A stretch of DNA of 46,915 bases. Source: a virus. Positions 23,514 to 31,315 of this stretch are shown here, piece after piece (position 1 is the stretch's first letter; each line of letters starts with the position of its first letter). The notes beneath the pieces were generated by a model, which worked only from the letters and a program-made list of their open reading frames with translations, did no database searches and had not been told where the DNA came from. The stretch lies in the IMG/VR virus record IMGVR_UViG_3300009177_000055, positions 1 through 46,915 of that record; one strand, given 5' to 3'. The translations under genes and the position numbers were made by a program.

Positions 23514-23641
23514 TCGACCGCGACGAACCCAACTATTGCCCCCGCTGCGGCCTTGAATTGTCCCCCTACGAATATCCCCTGTGCGACGAGTGTGCCAACG
23601 AGGTTGGCCTCCCCCGCGACCCAGACGAGGACGACCGGTGA
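23510..23641 (+). CDS. 43-residue zinc-ribbon protein
   Basis: The peptide has CPRCG at residue 10 and CDEC at 25, a complete small zinc ribbon, with an acidic end. GGGAGGAG lies before the ATG, which overlaps the preceding stop as ATGA. Confidence 0.6.
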   Translation: MIDRDEPNYCPRCGLELSPYEYPLCDECANEVGLPRDPDEDDR

Positions 23642-23759
23642 GTGAGCCAACCCAGCATGCGAATACCGTCCACGTTCCCATTCACGGGGAGAAGATGGGC
23701 ATTCTCGTTGTCTCTGGCGGTTGGGTTACACTGTCACCACCGCACAAAGGACTCCGCAA

Positions 23760-24221
23760 ATGGCTGACTCCCCCTGGCGTGTCCGCTCCCGTGAGATCAT
23801 CCGTAACGTGGTCGAATCCATGTCGCCCACGGTGGACACGAAGACGCTGCGGCGAGCCTTGCGGGAAGCCTACCCTTTCGGCACTCGCGAGTTCCATCCG
23901 TACAAAATCTGGCTGGATGAGATCCGCAAGGAACTCGCCATCCGCTATCCTCGCCTTTGCCGCAAGAAGGGGAACGGCAACCACAACGTTGCCCTCACCG
24001 TCCAGGGCGTTGTTTGCGGCTGGTGCAAGGGTGCCATGTGCCTATGCTGTGCCAACGCTCGCGACCGCTACGAAAAGCTCATCGCCCTCCCCGGCTGGGA
24101 GATGTGGCAAAGCGTCCGCGACAACCCCGCACCTGCATCCGTGGACTGCGTGGCCTTTGCCGATTGGCTGACAGAGCAGGGGTATGAGGATCTGGCCGGC
24201 GAACTGCGAGGAACATCATGA
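23760..24221 (+). CDS. conserved hypothetical protein with Cys cluster
   Basis: The 153-residue protein has an N-terminal helical part with the line LRRALREAYPFGTREFHPYK, a pattern I know from phage and bacterial proteins of unknown function. A cluster CGWCKGAMCLCC (about residues 87-98) probably binds zinc. AAAGGA precedes the ATG. A competing frame that begins at 23638 covers the same DNA but looks like a shadow beyond 23760; the 118 bp before this gene may hold a very short leader only. Confidence 0.65.
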   Translation: MADSPWRVRSREIIRNVVESMSPTVDTKTLRRALREAYPFGTREFHPYKIWLDEIRKELAIRYPRLCRKKGNGNHNVALTVQGVVCGWCKGAMCLCCANARDRYEKLIALPGWEMWQSVRDNPAPASVDCVAFADWLTEQGYEDLAGELRGTS

Positions 24222-25030
24222 CTCCCTCCCCCTCCCTCCTCGCCGCCTGCCGCCCGTTCCTCGAAGCGGCGACCTGGCCCCCGCTCGTGGACTTCCTCCT
24301 CGACTCCAGGGCCAACGCCGCTGACGTTGCCGTCCTTTTTGCCGGCACGCCACCCGCCCACACGGACGGCCTGCCCCGCGAGTGGCTGGTCACCTGGCTG
24401 CACTACTCCGGGCAGGAGTCGCAGGCGAAGGCCGTGCAAAAGGTGGAGATGGGGGGCTGGCGTTCCATCGAAGCCCAGCAAGGTCCGTACCGCCTGGGCT
24501 TCTGGATTACCGGAGCACCCATGATCGCCATCGTCCGGCCGCACGGCGGGGTTGCTGGGGCTGACCCCCCACGCCTTGCCTGGAGATGGCAAGATTCATC
24601 TGACCAGCATCATGGGGTTTGTGATTGGCTCACCCATGCCCAGCAAGCCGCCGAAGCCGCCCTCGACCTCCCCGGCAAGGCGATCCGAACCCTGAAGCGT
24701 GCCGTGCTGGCGTTGCCCTGGGCCAGCGAGGTGCGGGTGGAACACTCTGTCACGCTCACGCCGGAGCAATGGCGGGTGGCCACCTGCGGACCAGATAACA
24801 CCGCCCTCTACCGCAAGCTCGGCTTTCGCCCATCGCGGGAAAATGGCGTCTGGGTCTGGGCAAGCCACACGGAGGCCCAGCCGGGCGACCTGGACATTTT
24901 CAGGCCCAAGACAGAGCGGACCATTCGTCAGACGCTTGACGCCACCCTCCTGATCTGGCCGGAGAAGCCACGGGAGGAGAGCTACCCGCACCTGGACGCC
25001 GGGCCGGTCGGCGACTGGCGAGGGCGTTAG
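24218..25030 (+). CDS. hypothetical protein before the repressor
   Basis: The 270-residue product starts by ATGA overlap. It is a mixed protein with Trp-rich strands (GPYRLGFWITGAPMIAIV, ENGVWVWASHTEAQPGDL) and helical linkers (PGKAIRTLKRAVLALPWA). No motif is recognised. Its end overlaps by four bases the end of the leftward repressor gene, so the two transcription units converge here. Confidence 0.6.
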   Translation: MTPSPSLLAACRPFLEAATWPPLVDFLLDSRANAADVAVLFAGTPPAHTDGLPREWLVTWLHYSGQESQAKAVQKVEMGGWRSIEAQQGPYRLGFWITGAPMIAIVRPHGGVAGADPPRLAWRWQDSSDQHHGVCDWLTHAQQAAEAALDLPGKAIRTLKRAVLALPWASEVRVEHSVTLTPEQWRVATCGPDNTALYRKLGFRPSRENGVWVWASHTEAQPGDLDIFRPKTERTIRQTLDATLLIWPEKPREESYPHLDAGPVGDWRGR

Positions 25031-25284
25031 TCGCGGGGCTTGGGGGGTGCGGGTGGCTTCGGCACGAATGCCCCCACCTTGACCCCTAGCTTTTCGGCGA
25101 GGAGCAAGACGAGATCCCAGCCAGGCAGCTTTGCGTCTCGCTCCAAGTCTGAAATCGTCATCACCCGGACGTTGCACCTTTCCGCCAGTTCAACCTGAGT
25201 CAGCCCCTTCTTCTCGCGGATCGCCCGGAGCTGTCCGCCGAACCCGGTTTCCGGTGGAACGTATCCCTCGCGTCTTCGCACCAT
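25027..25284 (-). CDS. XRE-family repressor (Cro/CI type)
   Basis: The 85-residue protein is one of only three clear leftward genes. Residues about 17-70 form an XRE helix-turn-helix: LRAIREKKGLTQVELAERC followed by VRVMTISDLERDAKLPGWD and a dimer-like LLLLAEKLGV end. It is short, lacking a cleavage or dimerisation domain, so it resembles Cro or a small CI. It faces a control region with operator-like repeats and a strong rightward promoter, and probably controls the genes to its right and its own gene. Confidence 0.85.
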   Translation of the reverse strand: MVRRREGYVPPETGFGGQLRAIREKKGLTQVELAERCNVRVMTISDLERDAKLPGWDLVLLLAEKLGVKVGAFVPKPPAPPKPRD

Positions 25285-25455
25285 GCCCGCCCTCCACGTT
25301 TGAACGCTGTATCACCACCCCAAGTCTACACCACGGACGCCGAAAAAGGAAAGATCGGAAAATTCTGGAAAAATCCCGATTGCTCGCTTGACTCTTATCG
25401 TTTGAACGCTATATTGAAGTGTAGACAGGAAACGCAACCCAACCGGAGACGACAG
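25285..25455 (+). promoter_or_regulatory. divergent control region with repeated operators and a strong promoter
   Basis: The 12-mer CGTTTGAACGCT occurs twice, at 25297-25308 near the repressor start and at 25399-25410. Its core CGTT-TG-AACG is a perfect 4+4 palindrome, as expected for an XRE operator. GTCTACAC (25324-25331) and GTGTAGAC (25419-25426) add an inverted pair. A rightward promoter has TTGACT at 25388-25393 and TATATT at 25410-25415 with a 16-bp spacer; the second operator fills the spacer, so a bound repressor would block it. The middle is AT-richer than the surroundings. Confidence 0.65.
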
Positions 25456-25683
25456 ATGACCGCAACCAAGATCGCAATGGAACTGGAATCCTGCCGCAAC
25501 GCTCGCCCGCAGACGGCTGCCGAGATTGCCGCTCTGGTTGCCCGCATCGACGCCGCTGGCTTCGCTGCTGCCGCACTGAAGAACGTCAAGACGAGTCTGA
25601 AGCTGACTGGAGAGGCTACCGACCTGTCCATCCGCTACCGCGGTCTGGAGACGACCGGTGGCCTGATGCTGCGGATCAAGTAA
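25456..25683 (+). CDS. 75-residue protein under the repressed promoter
   Basis: First gene right of the control region, with GGAG about 7 bp before the ATG. The product is helical at first (AEIAALVARIDAAGFAAAAL) and beta-like at the end (LSIRYRGLETTGGLML). It could be the antagonist in a phage switch by position, but it has no helix-turn-helix I can see. Confidence 0.6.
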   Translation: MTATKIAMELESCRNARPQTAAEIAALVARIDAAGFAAAALKNVKTSLKLTGEATDLSIRYRGLETTGGLMLRIK

Positions 25684-25698
25684 CCCCAAACGCAAAAA

Positions 25699-25731
25699 GG
25701 CCGGCTGGCGTCTTGACCACGCCAACCGGCC
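25699..25731 (-). terminator. hairpin; terminator-like on the minus strand
   Basis: GGCCGGCTGGCG (25699-25710) pairs with CGCCAACCGGCC (25720-25731) with one mismatch. On the minus strand the stem is followed by TTTTT, a good leftward terminator. On the plus strand no T run follows, so rightward transcripts may only be slowed. It could protect the repressor region from leftward read-through. Confidence 0.5.
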
Positions 25732-25764
25732 CGATGGCCCAACCTTCTCACGAAAGGTAGACCG

Positions 25765-26094
25765 ATGGCTACTATCACCTGCCGCAAGCCCCGCGTCAAG
25801 CCCGAACGCACCATCCGCCTCCTCGCCCAGCTTCCCAGTGGAGCCGGCACCTTCCGCATCACGGAAGGCAAGGCCGTGGACACCTACTACTTCGCCCCCA
25901 TCCCCAGCGACTTCGGCCGAGCCTTCACGGTCGAAAAGCTCGGCGAGGAGATCGAGGACGCCCCCCTCGCCAGCTACGCCGTCTGCCTCAACGGCGAGCA
26001 TTCCCTCTGTCACTGCGACGGCTTCAACTACCGCAGCTACTGCCGGCACATCTCTGGACTGGCAACGCTGATCGCGGAAGGCAGGTTGTCATGA
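25765..26094 (+). CDS. SWIM-type zinc-finger protein
   Basis: The 109-residue product ends with a CxCx(n)CxH pattern, HSLCHCDGFNYRSYCRHISG (about residues 80-99), which is the SWIM zinc-finger signature. The rest is a small beta domain. SWIM fingers bind DNA or proteins. A GAAAGGTAG lies before the ATG. Confidence 0.65.
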   Translation: MATITCRKPRVKPERTIRLLAQLPSGAGTFRITEGKAVDTYYFAPIPSDFGRAFTVEKLGEEIEDAPLASYAVCLNGEHSLCHCDGFNYRSYCRHISGLATLIAEGRLS

Positions 26095-26174
26095 TGGCCA
26101 CCCTGGCAATCTTCGTCGCCCTCGCCATTCTCGAAAACATGCACCACAAAGGCGCGTTTCGCATCAACGTTTGA
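26091..26174 (+). CDS. possible 27-residue membrane peptide
   Basis: ATG 26091 overlaps the preceding stop and opens a 27-codon frame with a short hydrophobic helix (TLAIFVALAIL). The four-base overlap and the AAGGCAGG upstream suggest translation, but the size leaves doubt. Confidence 0.35.
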   Translation: MMATLAIFVALAILENMHHKGAFRINV

Positions 26175-26188
26175 CCTGGAGACGACCC

Positions 26189-26530
26189 ATGCAGACCAAG
26201 ACCATCCGCCGCGAGATCAGCGATAACCCGCTCACCGAAGTCATGTACCGGACGGTTATCGTCCTCGCCAAGACGCACGAGGACAACTACAAGGCTCTTG
26301 CCCTGGCGAGAGCCAACGGCTGGGAGCAAGGCTCCTGCACTGGCATCGGTCTGAGCAAGATCACCCTGCTCTGCACTGGTGGCGAGGCTGCTGACTACAG
26401 CCAAGCCTTGCGGCAAGCTGGCGTCGAGAACCACGTCATCGGCGACATGGACGCACCCCATCGGCCGCACACCTGGCAAGAGGCGTCCTTGCGGCCGAAC
26501 TGGTCGGAAACGCTCGTGACGCTGTCCTGA
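26189..26530 (+). CDS. hypothetical protein
   Basis: The 113-residue protein is alpha/beta, with strands and helices such as VMYRTVIVLAKTHEDNYKAL and ALARANGWEQG. GGAG precedes the ATG. I see no motif. It opens a series of very small genes, each with its own ribosome-binding site. Confidence 0.55.
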   Translation: MQTKTIRREISDNPLTEVMYRTVIVLAKTHEDNYKALALARANGWEQGSCTGIGLSKITLLCTGGEAADYSQALRQAGVENHVIGDMDAPHRPHTWQEASLRPNWSETLVTLS

Positions 26531-26562
26531 CCCACCCCATCGCCCCAAAGGAACCCCTGACC

Positions 26563-26733
26563 ATGAGCCAGAAAGACTTCGACGCCGGCCTCGCCCGCGA
26601 ACAAGAGGCATTCCGCCGCCGCTACGACGGCGACCCCTGGGACGCCTGGGAGCCCGATGACTGCGATTGGGACGCCCCCGGCCCGGACGCAGAGCCCGAG
26701 ACGCCCATTGACGAGTCAGAGTTGCCGTTTTGA
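26563..26733 (+). CDS. 56-residue acidic protein
   Basis: The peptide is very acidic after a helical start (FDAGLAREQEAFRRRYDGD), with Trp-Asp repeats (PWDAWEPDDCDWDAP) and an ELPF end. The AAAGGA box lies somewhat far from the ATG. Such acidic mimics can be DNA-mimic proteins, but this is only a thought. Confidence 0.5.
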   Translation: MSQKDFDAGLAREQEAFRRRYDGDPWDAWEPDDCDWDAPGPDAEPETPIDESELPF

Positions 26734-26763
26734 TCCTGACCCCTTCGCCCTGGAGACTTCCCC

Positions 26764-27036
26764 ATGTCTGAATCCTGGACCCTGATCGAAGGCGACCGCA
26801 AACGCCGCGAGATGAGCAAGATCGTCAAGGCCGACGACCACGAGTTCCTCATCGGCTACATCGTCACGGAAAACCTGAACGAAGCGGTCCGCAAGGAGGA
26901 TCTTGCTCGTGGTCGCTTCGCTGCGGCGGCTCCGGAACTGCTCGCAGCGTTAGTGCGGATGGTGAACGAAGCCGGTTGCACTGCCGAGGTTGCCCGGCAG
27001 GCTCGCGAAGCCATCGCCAAAGCAACCGGCAAGTAA
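26764..27036 (+). CDS. small phage protein ending in a helical AAPELL domain
   Basis: The 90-residue product has a beta N-terminal part and the helix AAAAPELLAALVRMVNEAG, a pattern common to many small phage proteins of unknown function. The same type of ending recurs at 29361-29822. GGAG lies upstream. Confidence 0.6.
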   Translation: MSESWTLIEGDRKRREMSKIVKADDHEFLIGYIVTENLNEAVRKEDLARGRFAAAAPELLAALVRMVNEAGCTAEVARQAREAIAKATGK

Positions 27037-27067
27037 CCCTGCCCCCTTCGCCCCGGAGTCGCTGACT

Positions 27068-27286
27068 ATGCCAGAAACCGCCATTCGCCCGAAGACTATC
27101 CTGCTCCCCTGCCCATGCTGCGGGGAGGCGGACGCCAACATCGCCATCAACCTCGGGACGCTCGAAGACGAGACGTTTACCTGTCAAGCGTGCAACGGAG
27201 TGTTTACGGATGCCAGCATTCGCGACCTGATCGCCCGCTGGCAGCCCATCCTCGCGTGGCTGGACACGGTGCCCAGCGGAAACTGA
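27068..27286 (+). CDS. zinc-ribbon protein (Lar-like pattern)
   Basis: The 72-residue product has LLPCPCCGE (13-21) and TCQACNG (about 43-49), a CxxC pair spaced as in phage Lar-type restriction-alleviation zinc ribbons. A helix follows. The Lar assignment is by pattern only. Confidence 0.55.
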   Translation: MPETAIRPKTILLPCPCCGEADANIAINLGTLEDETFTCQACNGVFTDASIRDLIARWQPILAWLDTVPSGN

Positions 27287-27329
27287 ACCCCCGGCAGGCC
27301 CTCGCCCTCCTGCCCCCTCTGGAGTCCCC

Positions 27330-27518
27330 ATGTACGACCCCGAAGCCTACCGCGACTTCTTGAGGCAGGAGCGTTACGACCCCACCGGCCCCCTCTGCTG
27401 GCACTGCGGCAGTGACTGTAGCGGCGACACCACCGAAACCGTCCTGATCGACGGCACCCCCTGCGAGGTGCCCGTCTGCGACCCCGACGAACATGACAAC
27501 CCCGGATGCGGAGACTGA
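27330..27518 (+). CDS. 62-residue cysteine-rich protein
   Basis: The sequence has CWHCGSDC near residue 23 and CEVPVC near 45, so it may bind one zinc ion. GGAG precedes the ATG by 5 bp. Function unknown. Confidence 0.55.
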   Translation: MYDPEAYRDFLRQERYDPTGPLCWHCGSDCSGDTTETVLIDGTPCEVPVCDPDEHDNPGCGD

Positions 27519-27520
27519 CC

Positions 27521-27724
27521 ATGCCCGCCATCACCGACGACCTGCCCCCGGACCACGACGAGTTCGGCGACCCGCTGCCACCCCCGAAAGAGTTCGCCGT
27601 CATCGCGGAGCCCCACGGCATCGTCACGAGTTGGCATGCAACCTACGATGAGGCAGTGGCTACTGCCCGACGAATGACCTTGTATCACCGTCGCCGACAT
27701 ATCGCCGTCTATCGGAGGGATTGA
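27521..27724 (+). CDS. 67-residue hypothetical protein
   Basis: The start is ATG 27521, three bases after the previous stop, with GGAG upstream. The protein has a Pro/Asp-rich start and a helix-strand end (YDEAVATARRMTLYHRRRH). No family is recognised. Confidence 0.5.
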   Translation: MPAITDDLPPDHDEFGDPLPPPKEFAVIAEPHGIVTSWHATYDEAVATARRMTLYHRRRHIAVYRRD

Positions 27725-27727
27725 TCC

Positions 27728-27925
27728 GTGGTACTCTGCCCATTCTGTGCTGCTGTTATGCCCCAACTGTGCGACGCCCTCACCGCCGGGTGGTTTCCTA
27801 CCTACTGGATCGGCGAGACGGAGGTTTTTGACCCATTCTGCCCCGGCTGTGCTCCGCAACACCTGATCGTCGATGCGGACGGCGAATACTGCCTTCGCGA
27901 ACCCGGCAAGCCAGAGGAGTCTTGA
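27728..27925 (+). CDS. 65-residue zinc-ribbon protein
   Basis: Read from a GTG start with GGAGG upstream. It has CPFC at residue 4 and CPGC near 38, then an acidic end. It belongs to the series of tiny CxxC proteins in this phage. Confidence 0.5.
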   Translation: MVLCPFCAAVMPQLCDALTAGWFPTYWIGETEVFDPFCPGCAPQHLIVDADGEYCLREPGKPEES

Positions 27926-27926
27926 G

Positions 27927-28130
27927 ATGCGTTTCATCGTTGTCCGCCAGCCCATCGGCAAGCCAAGAGTCTACTTGGCTCTCAACCGTCGCCCTTCGCC
28001 CGCTCCGCTTTTCGTGGAGACGGTAAACGAACGCCGTGCGGCTCGCTTCGCCACGCACAAGGACGCCATCGAAGCCACCTACCTCATTCCCGGCGACCCC
28101 AACCGCTGGCATGTTGTTCGTGTATCCTGA
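27927..28130 (+). CDS. 67-residue basic hypothetical protein
   Basis: The product is basic and beta-rich (MRFIVVRQPIGKPRVYLAL) with a short helix. AGAGGAG lies before the ATG at 27927. No family is recognised. Confidence 0.5.
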   Translation: MRFIVVRQPIGKPRVYLALNRRPSPAPLFVETVNERRAARFATHKDAIEATYLIPGDPNRWHVVRVS

Positions 28131-28158
28131 CCAACACAACCCCAAAGGACTCGCACCA

Positions 28159-28422
28159 ATGGACCCACACACCCTGAGAATGACCGAATCCACCATCCGT
28201 ACCCTCGTCTCCACGGAGTATACTTTCGTCAGCCTTCACGGCGGGCTGAACGACCTCGCCGCCGAGCTGGTGAAAGCCGCCCACGACGTGCCCGCGTGTG
28301 CCGACGCCGCCCGCAAGGTGCGGAAACTCCGCTCTGCCCTCGCCGGCATCCTGAGCGGGCTCGACACGCACATCACAGCCGCCGTGGAGGCGTACGAGGA
28401 ACTGGAGCCGGCACCGTTTTAA
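28159..28422 (+). CDS. 87-residue helical protein
   Basis: The product is mainly helix (LNDLAAELVKAAHDVPACAD and a second from ARKVRKLRSALAGIL). AAAGGA lies upstream of the ATG. The next gene follows closely. Function unknown. Confidence 0.55.
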   Translation: MDPHTLRMTESTIRTLVSTEYTFVSLHGGLNDLAAELVKAAHDVPACADAARKVRKLRSALAGILSGLDTHITAAVEAYEELEPAPF

Positions 28423-28430
28423 GGAGTCCC

Positions 28431-28586
28431 ATGCGTCCCCTCTACCTCCCCCTCGCCCTCCTCGCCCTGTCCGCCGTCTACCTGGTCGCCTTCGCCCTTG
28501 CCATCGCCGGTAACCCCCTCGTCGCCCGCGAAATGTGGCAAGACACCGTCCGGGCGATGGGCAAGATCCTCTGGCCTGAACGATGA
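28431..28586 (+). CDS. 51-residue membrane protein
   Basis: The peptide has one strong membrane helix (YLPLALLALSAVYLVAFAL, residues 4-22) and an amphipathic end (MWQDTVRAMGKILW). AAGGAG precedes the ATG. It could be a holin-like or membrane-anchoring peptide, but no lysis gene is adjacent. Confidence 0.5.
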   Translation: MRPLYLPLALLALSAVYLVAFALAIAGNPLVAREMWQDTVRAMGKILWPER

Positions 28587-28600
28587 AAGGAGATTGTGTG

Positions 28601-28816
28601 ATGGGTAGTTCGTCCTGGGTTCACCTGGAAAGGTGTGCCATCCTGCGAGAAACCGAGTCTGCTTTCCTGATTCTTATCGATGAGGACGGGCAGGAAGAAT
28701 GGATTCCGAAATCGCAAATCCATCCCGAATCGGTGAACGAATTGGCTGTGGGTGACGAGGATGTCACTGTGACGATTTCGGAGTGGATAGCCGATAAGAA
28801 AGGACTGACCCCATGA
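28601..28816 (+). CDS. small conserved phage protein with WIPKSQI motif
   Basis: The start is ATG 28601 with AAAGGAG 8 bp upstream; ATG 28583 lies before the ribosome-binding site and is rejected. The 71-residue protein is beta-rich, with AFLILIDEDGQEEWIPKSQI and a DVTVTISEWIADKKGL end, a pattern common in phages and of unknown function. The stop overlaps the next start as ATGA. Confidence 0.65.
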   Translation: MGSSSWVHLERCAILRETESAFLILIDEDGQEEWIPKSQIHPESVNELAVGDEDVTVTISEWIADKKGLTP

Positions 28817-29109
28817 AAGAATCCCGCGACAAACGCCAGTTCATCGGAGCGATCGGCGAACTCTGCATCGGCACGACAGAGACGCGATCCTTCGAGAATG
28901 CCTACCTGAACCTGGAACTCCGCTGGAAGGCCAAGCATCGCTCTGGCGATCTCCTTCCGCGAGAAATTACGGAGTTCTTCGAGGGGTCGCCGTCTCGGCT
29001 CCTCACGATCTCAGATGGAATCAAGGAAGTCACTGCGACGGAGAAAGTTTGGCATCAGCGGCTCATGGATGATACCTACGGCAAGGGTGGATGGGGGACT
29101 GGCGAATGA
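28813..29109 (+). CDS. 98-residue hypothetical protein
   Basis: The protein is joined to both neighbours by ATGA overlaps. It mixes strands and helices (AYLNLELRWKAKHRSGDLLP) without a motif I know. Confidence 0.5.
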   Translation: MKESRDKRQFIGAIGELCIGTTETRSFENAYLNLELRWKAKHRSGDLLPREITEFFEGSPSRLLTISDGIKEVTATEKVWHQRLMDDTYGKGGWGTGE

Positions 29110-29357
29110 TGACATGCATCAAGTGCGGTGGCAGTGGAGGCGGAGAAGATCCCGCCCTCTCCTGCCGAATCTGCGGCGGAACCGGACACTTCACCGAAGT
29201 GCAGTATCGCTCCATGATCGAGGTGTACGTTGCCGCTCAGAAGCTCTGGGATCTTCGCGACGACGAAAGTAATCCCCGTCTGCTGTACAACGCCTGGCGT
29301 GATCTGGGTGCGTCCCTGGCACACGCAAAGGGCTATCTGTTTCTTGGCGAGGCGTGA
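29106..29357 (+). CDS. zinc protein with DnaJ-like CxxCGGxG pairs
   Basis: The 83-residue product has CIKCGGSGGG (4-13) and CRICGGTG (about 20-27), two DnaJ-type knuckles, followed by a helical domain. It has no J domain. It may be related in role to the larger protein at 14081-14767. Confidence 0.6.
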   Translation: MMTCIKCGGSGGGEDPALSCRICGGTGHFTEVQYRSMIEVYVAAQKLWDLRDDESNPRLLYNAWRDLGASLAHAKGYLFLGEA

Positions 29358-29360
29358 CCC

Positions 29361-29822
29361 ATGAGTGAACGCGATGAAGCGATAGCACTGGCGAACAAGC
29401 TGCTGGACGAGCCCTACGCCGATCCAGACGACGACCTGCGGTTGCTCTCGCGGCAGTTCCTGCGAGAGATCGAACGAACGAAGCGAAAGGAGATTGTGAC
29501 CATGCCCCCAACCCCTGAATGGTTCGTCGGCAAATCCCAGCAAGACGAAGGTGAACCCGATACCTTCGACGGCACAATCTGGGAGTTACCCACCCCGGAA
29601 GAGCGTGCCAACGATGGCGTCAATGGCTTTGTTGCGGAGCCCTGGCTTGTGGCCGAACACATCCGCGACGAAGGCTATGCCCACCTGATCGCCGCCGCCC
29701 CGAAGTTGCTTGCTGCCTGCGAGGCCGCTCGTGCATTTGGAAGTCAGGGCGACACGCACGAAGGCGTCAGCGTGAGCTACCTGCTCGAAACGGCCATTGC
29801 TGCGGCGAAAGGCGGTGCGTGA
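29361..29822 (+). CDS. two-part small phage protein, looks like an in-frame fusion
   Basis: The 153-residue frame has two parts. Residues 1-47 hold ALANKLLDEPYADPDDDLRL, a known opening of short phage proteins. Residues 48-153 start at an internal ATG (29502) that has its own AAAGGAG, and end with the helix LIAAAPKLLAACEAARAF. It may be one fused gene or two starts giving a long and a short product. Function unknown. Confidence 0.6.
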   Translation: MSERDEAIALANKLLDEPYADPDDDLRLLSRQFLREIERTKRKEIVTMPPTPEWFVGKSQQDEGEPDTFDGTIWELPTPEERANDGVNGFVAEPWLVAEHIRDEGYAHLIAAAPKLLAACEAARAFGSQGDTHEGVSVSYLLETAIAAAKGGA

Positions 29823-30004
29823 TGCCCACCCCTCCCGGAACCTGGAACCCCTCGCGGCAGTGGATATGCTGCGGGGACCAGTCCTGCGACCTCTGCCACG
29901 GCTCTGGCATCGCCGAAGGGCCCGCCGCGGAGAAAGCTCAGGAAGCCATCCTGTCCGCCCTCGATGCCCGCTGGCGGGCGGAGCGAAAGGAGAAAGCGTC
30001 ATGA
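29822..30004 (+). CDS. 60-residue zinc-knuckle protein
   Basis: The peptide has CCGDQSCDLCHGSG near residue 17, a zinc-binding cluster, and a helical end (AQEAILSALDARWRAERKE). The start chosen is ATG 29822, which overlaps the previous stop. Confidence 0.5.
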   Translation: MPTPPGTWNPSRQWICCGDQSCDLCHGSGIAEGPAAEKAQEAILSALDARWRAERKEKAS

Positions 30005-30324
30005 ACACCCCCTGGACCCAATCCCATTTCCTCATCCTCGCCGCGGACGGCCAGCCTATCGCCCACACCGGCGGCACGGGGCGAAGCCGGGAGGATCAGC
30101 TTGCCGCTGCTGCCCTCATCTGCCGGGCTGTAACCGGCTACAATGACCTGCTTGCTGCCTGCGAGAGAGCCTATCCCATCGTGGAGCAATGGTTTTTCGC
30201 GGGGTTCGCGGATTGCGACGGCGAGATGGACCTGGAAGCCATCCGCAAGGCCGAAGATGCCGCGAAGACTTACCCTCTGCTCGTGCGGATGCGGGAAGCC
30301 CTCGCCAAAGCCAAAGGAGAATGA
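30001..30324 (+). CDS. 107-residue hypothetical protein
   Basis: The gene overlaps its predecessor by ATGA and has AAAGGAG upstream. The protein starts with a beta part (HFLILAADGQPIAHTGG) and ends with helices (GYNDLLAACERAYPIVEQWF). A similar helical ending occurs in other small genes here, so a shared modular family is likely. Confidence 0.55.
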   Translation: MNTPWTQSHFLILAADGQPIAHTGGTGRSREDQLAAAALICRAVTGYNDLLAACERAYPIVEQWFFAGFADCDGEMDLEAIRKAEDAAKTYPLLVRMREALAKAKGE

Positions 30325-30593
30325 CCGTGATGCAGTTTTCGCGTACAGAGCGTGGATTCGGTGTGCTGGAGCATGAGGGATACCCACCCGGCAAGGGCCT
30401 GCTGCGTTTGGCCCAGCATTCCTCTGCCATCGGGCCTTACCCGGACTCGTTCGATCGTCCAGGGACTTCGTACCTCTGGATTGGCCGCGACCACCATCTT
30501 GACCGCGAGGAGGTTGCCGAATTGATTCGCCACCTCTCGGCATGGGTAGAGACGGGGACGCTGGAGTTGCCGACAAAGGAGAAAACGCCGTGA
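30321..30593 (+). CDS. conserved phage protein with SSAIGPY motif
   Basis: The 90-residue protein contains SSAIGPYPDSFDRPGTSYLW and then DREEVAELIRHLSAW, a pattern I recall from several actinophage and other phage genomes. Function is not established. AAAGGAG lies at the ATG, which overlaps the previous stop. Confidence 0.65.
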   Translation: MTVMQFSRTERGFGVLEHEGYPPGKGLLRLAQHSSAIGPYPDSFDRPGTSYLWIGRDHHLDREEVAELIRHLSAWVETGTLELPTKEKTP

Positions 30594-31315
30594 CCGAATC
30601 CGAGTGGCTGGCTTCGGGCGATCCTGCCGCCATGCTGCACCTCATGGCCAGCGGCATCGGTTCTGCCGGCAAGCGGATTGGGAGTGATCGCAAACTGCGT
30701 CTCTTCGCCTGTGCCGTCGCCCGTCGCTCCTGGGATCTCTTCACCACCGCTATCAGCAAGCGAGCCATCGAAATCGCCGAGCGGTTCGCGGACGGAGAGG
30801 CCAGCGAGGATGCCCTGCGGGATGCCGACCATGACGCCTACGCCGCGTTCCGCCGTGCTACCCGGCACGAGGGAGGCCGCGAGATCCGCCCACAGTGGCC
30901 GGCGAGCTGCGGCTGTGAACCGTCCGGGGACATGGCCGCGAGGGAAGCCCTGTCGCCGCTGGATACGGCAGAGGAGAAGGCAGCACAAGCGGCGTTGCTC
31001 CGCGAGATCATCGGCAACCCCTGGCGTCCTGTCTCCCCCTACGTCCTGCGGGACATCCGCGACGGGTTGGGGCGACTCATCCACACAACGCACGACTCCG
31101 CCCCCTGGCTTACCCCGCAAGTCGTCACACTGGCACAGGCAGCGTACCAGGATCGCCAGCAAGACGGCACCCTGGACCCCGTCACGCTTCTGGCCACTGC
31201 CGACGCCCTGGAGGAAGCGGGCTGCACGAACGCCGACATCCTGACGCATCTCCGCAGCCCCGGTCCTCACTTCCGCGGGTGCCACGTTCTGGACTGTCTC
31301 TTGGGCAAGGAGTGA
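30590..31315 (+). CDS. Gemmata-type MTExEWL domain protein, second copy
   Basis: The 241-residue protein repeats the family motifs MTESEWLASGDPAAML, SDRKLRLFACAVARRSWDLF, EIAERFADGEA, LLREIIGNPWRPV and ADALEEAGCTNADILTHL, in order. Unlike the copy at 19897 it lacks the zinc insertion between the second and third motif. The family is expanded in Gemmata-like planctomycetes, with unknown role. The GTG start overlaps the preceding stop and fits the family start. Confidence 0.82.
   Translation: MTESEWLASGDPAAMLHLMASGIGSAGKRIGSDRKLRLFACAVARRSWDLFTTAISKRAIEIAERFADGEASEDALRDADHDAYAAFRRATRHEGGREIRPQWPASCGCEPSGDMAAREALSPLDTAEEKAAQAALLREIIGNPWRPVSPYVLRDIRDGLGRLIHTTHDSAPWLTPQVVTLAQAAYQDRQQDGTLDPVTLLATADALEEAGCTNADILTHLRSPGPHFRGCHVLDCLLGKE

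Noticed and set aside
23581-24171. A 196-codon frame overlapping the gene at 23760.
   Set aside because: From 23760 on it is an Arg/Ser/Pro-rich shadow of the better gene; its opening part is too short to judge.
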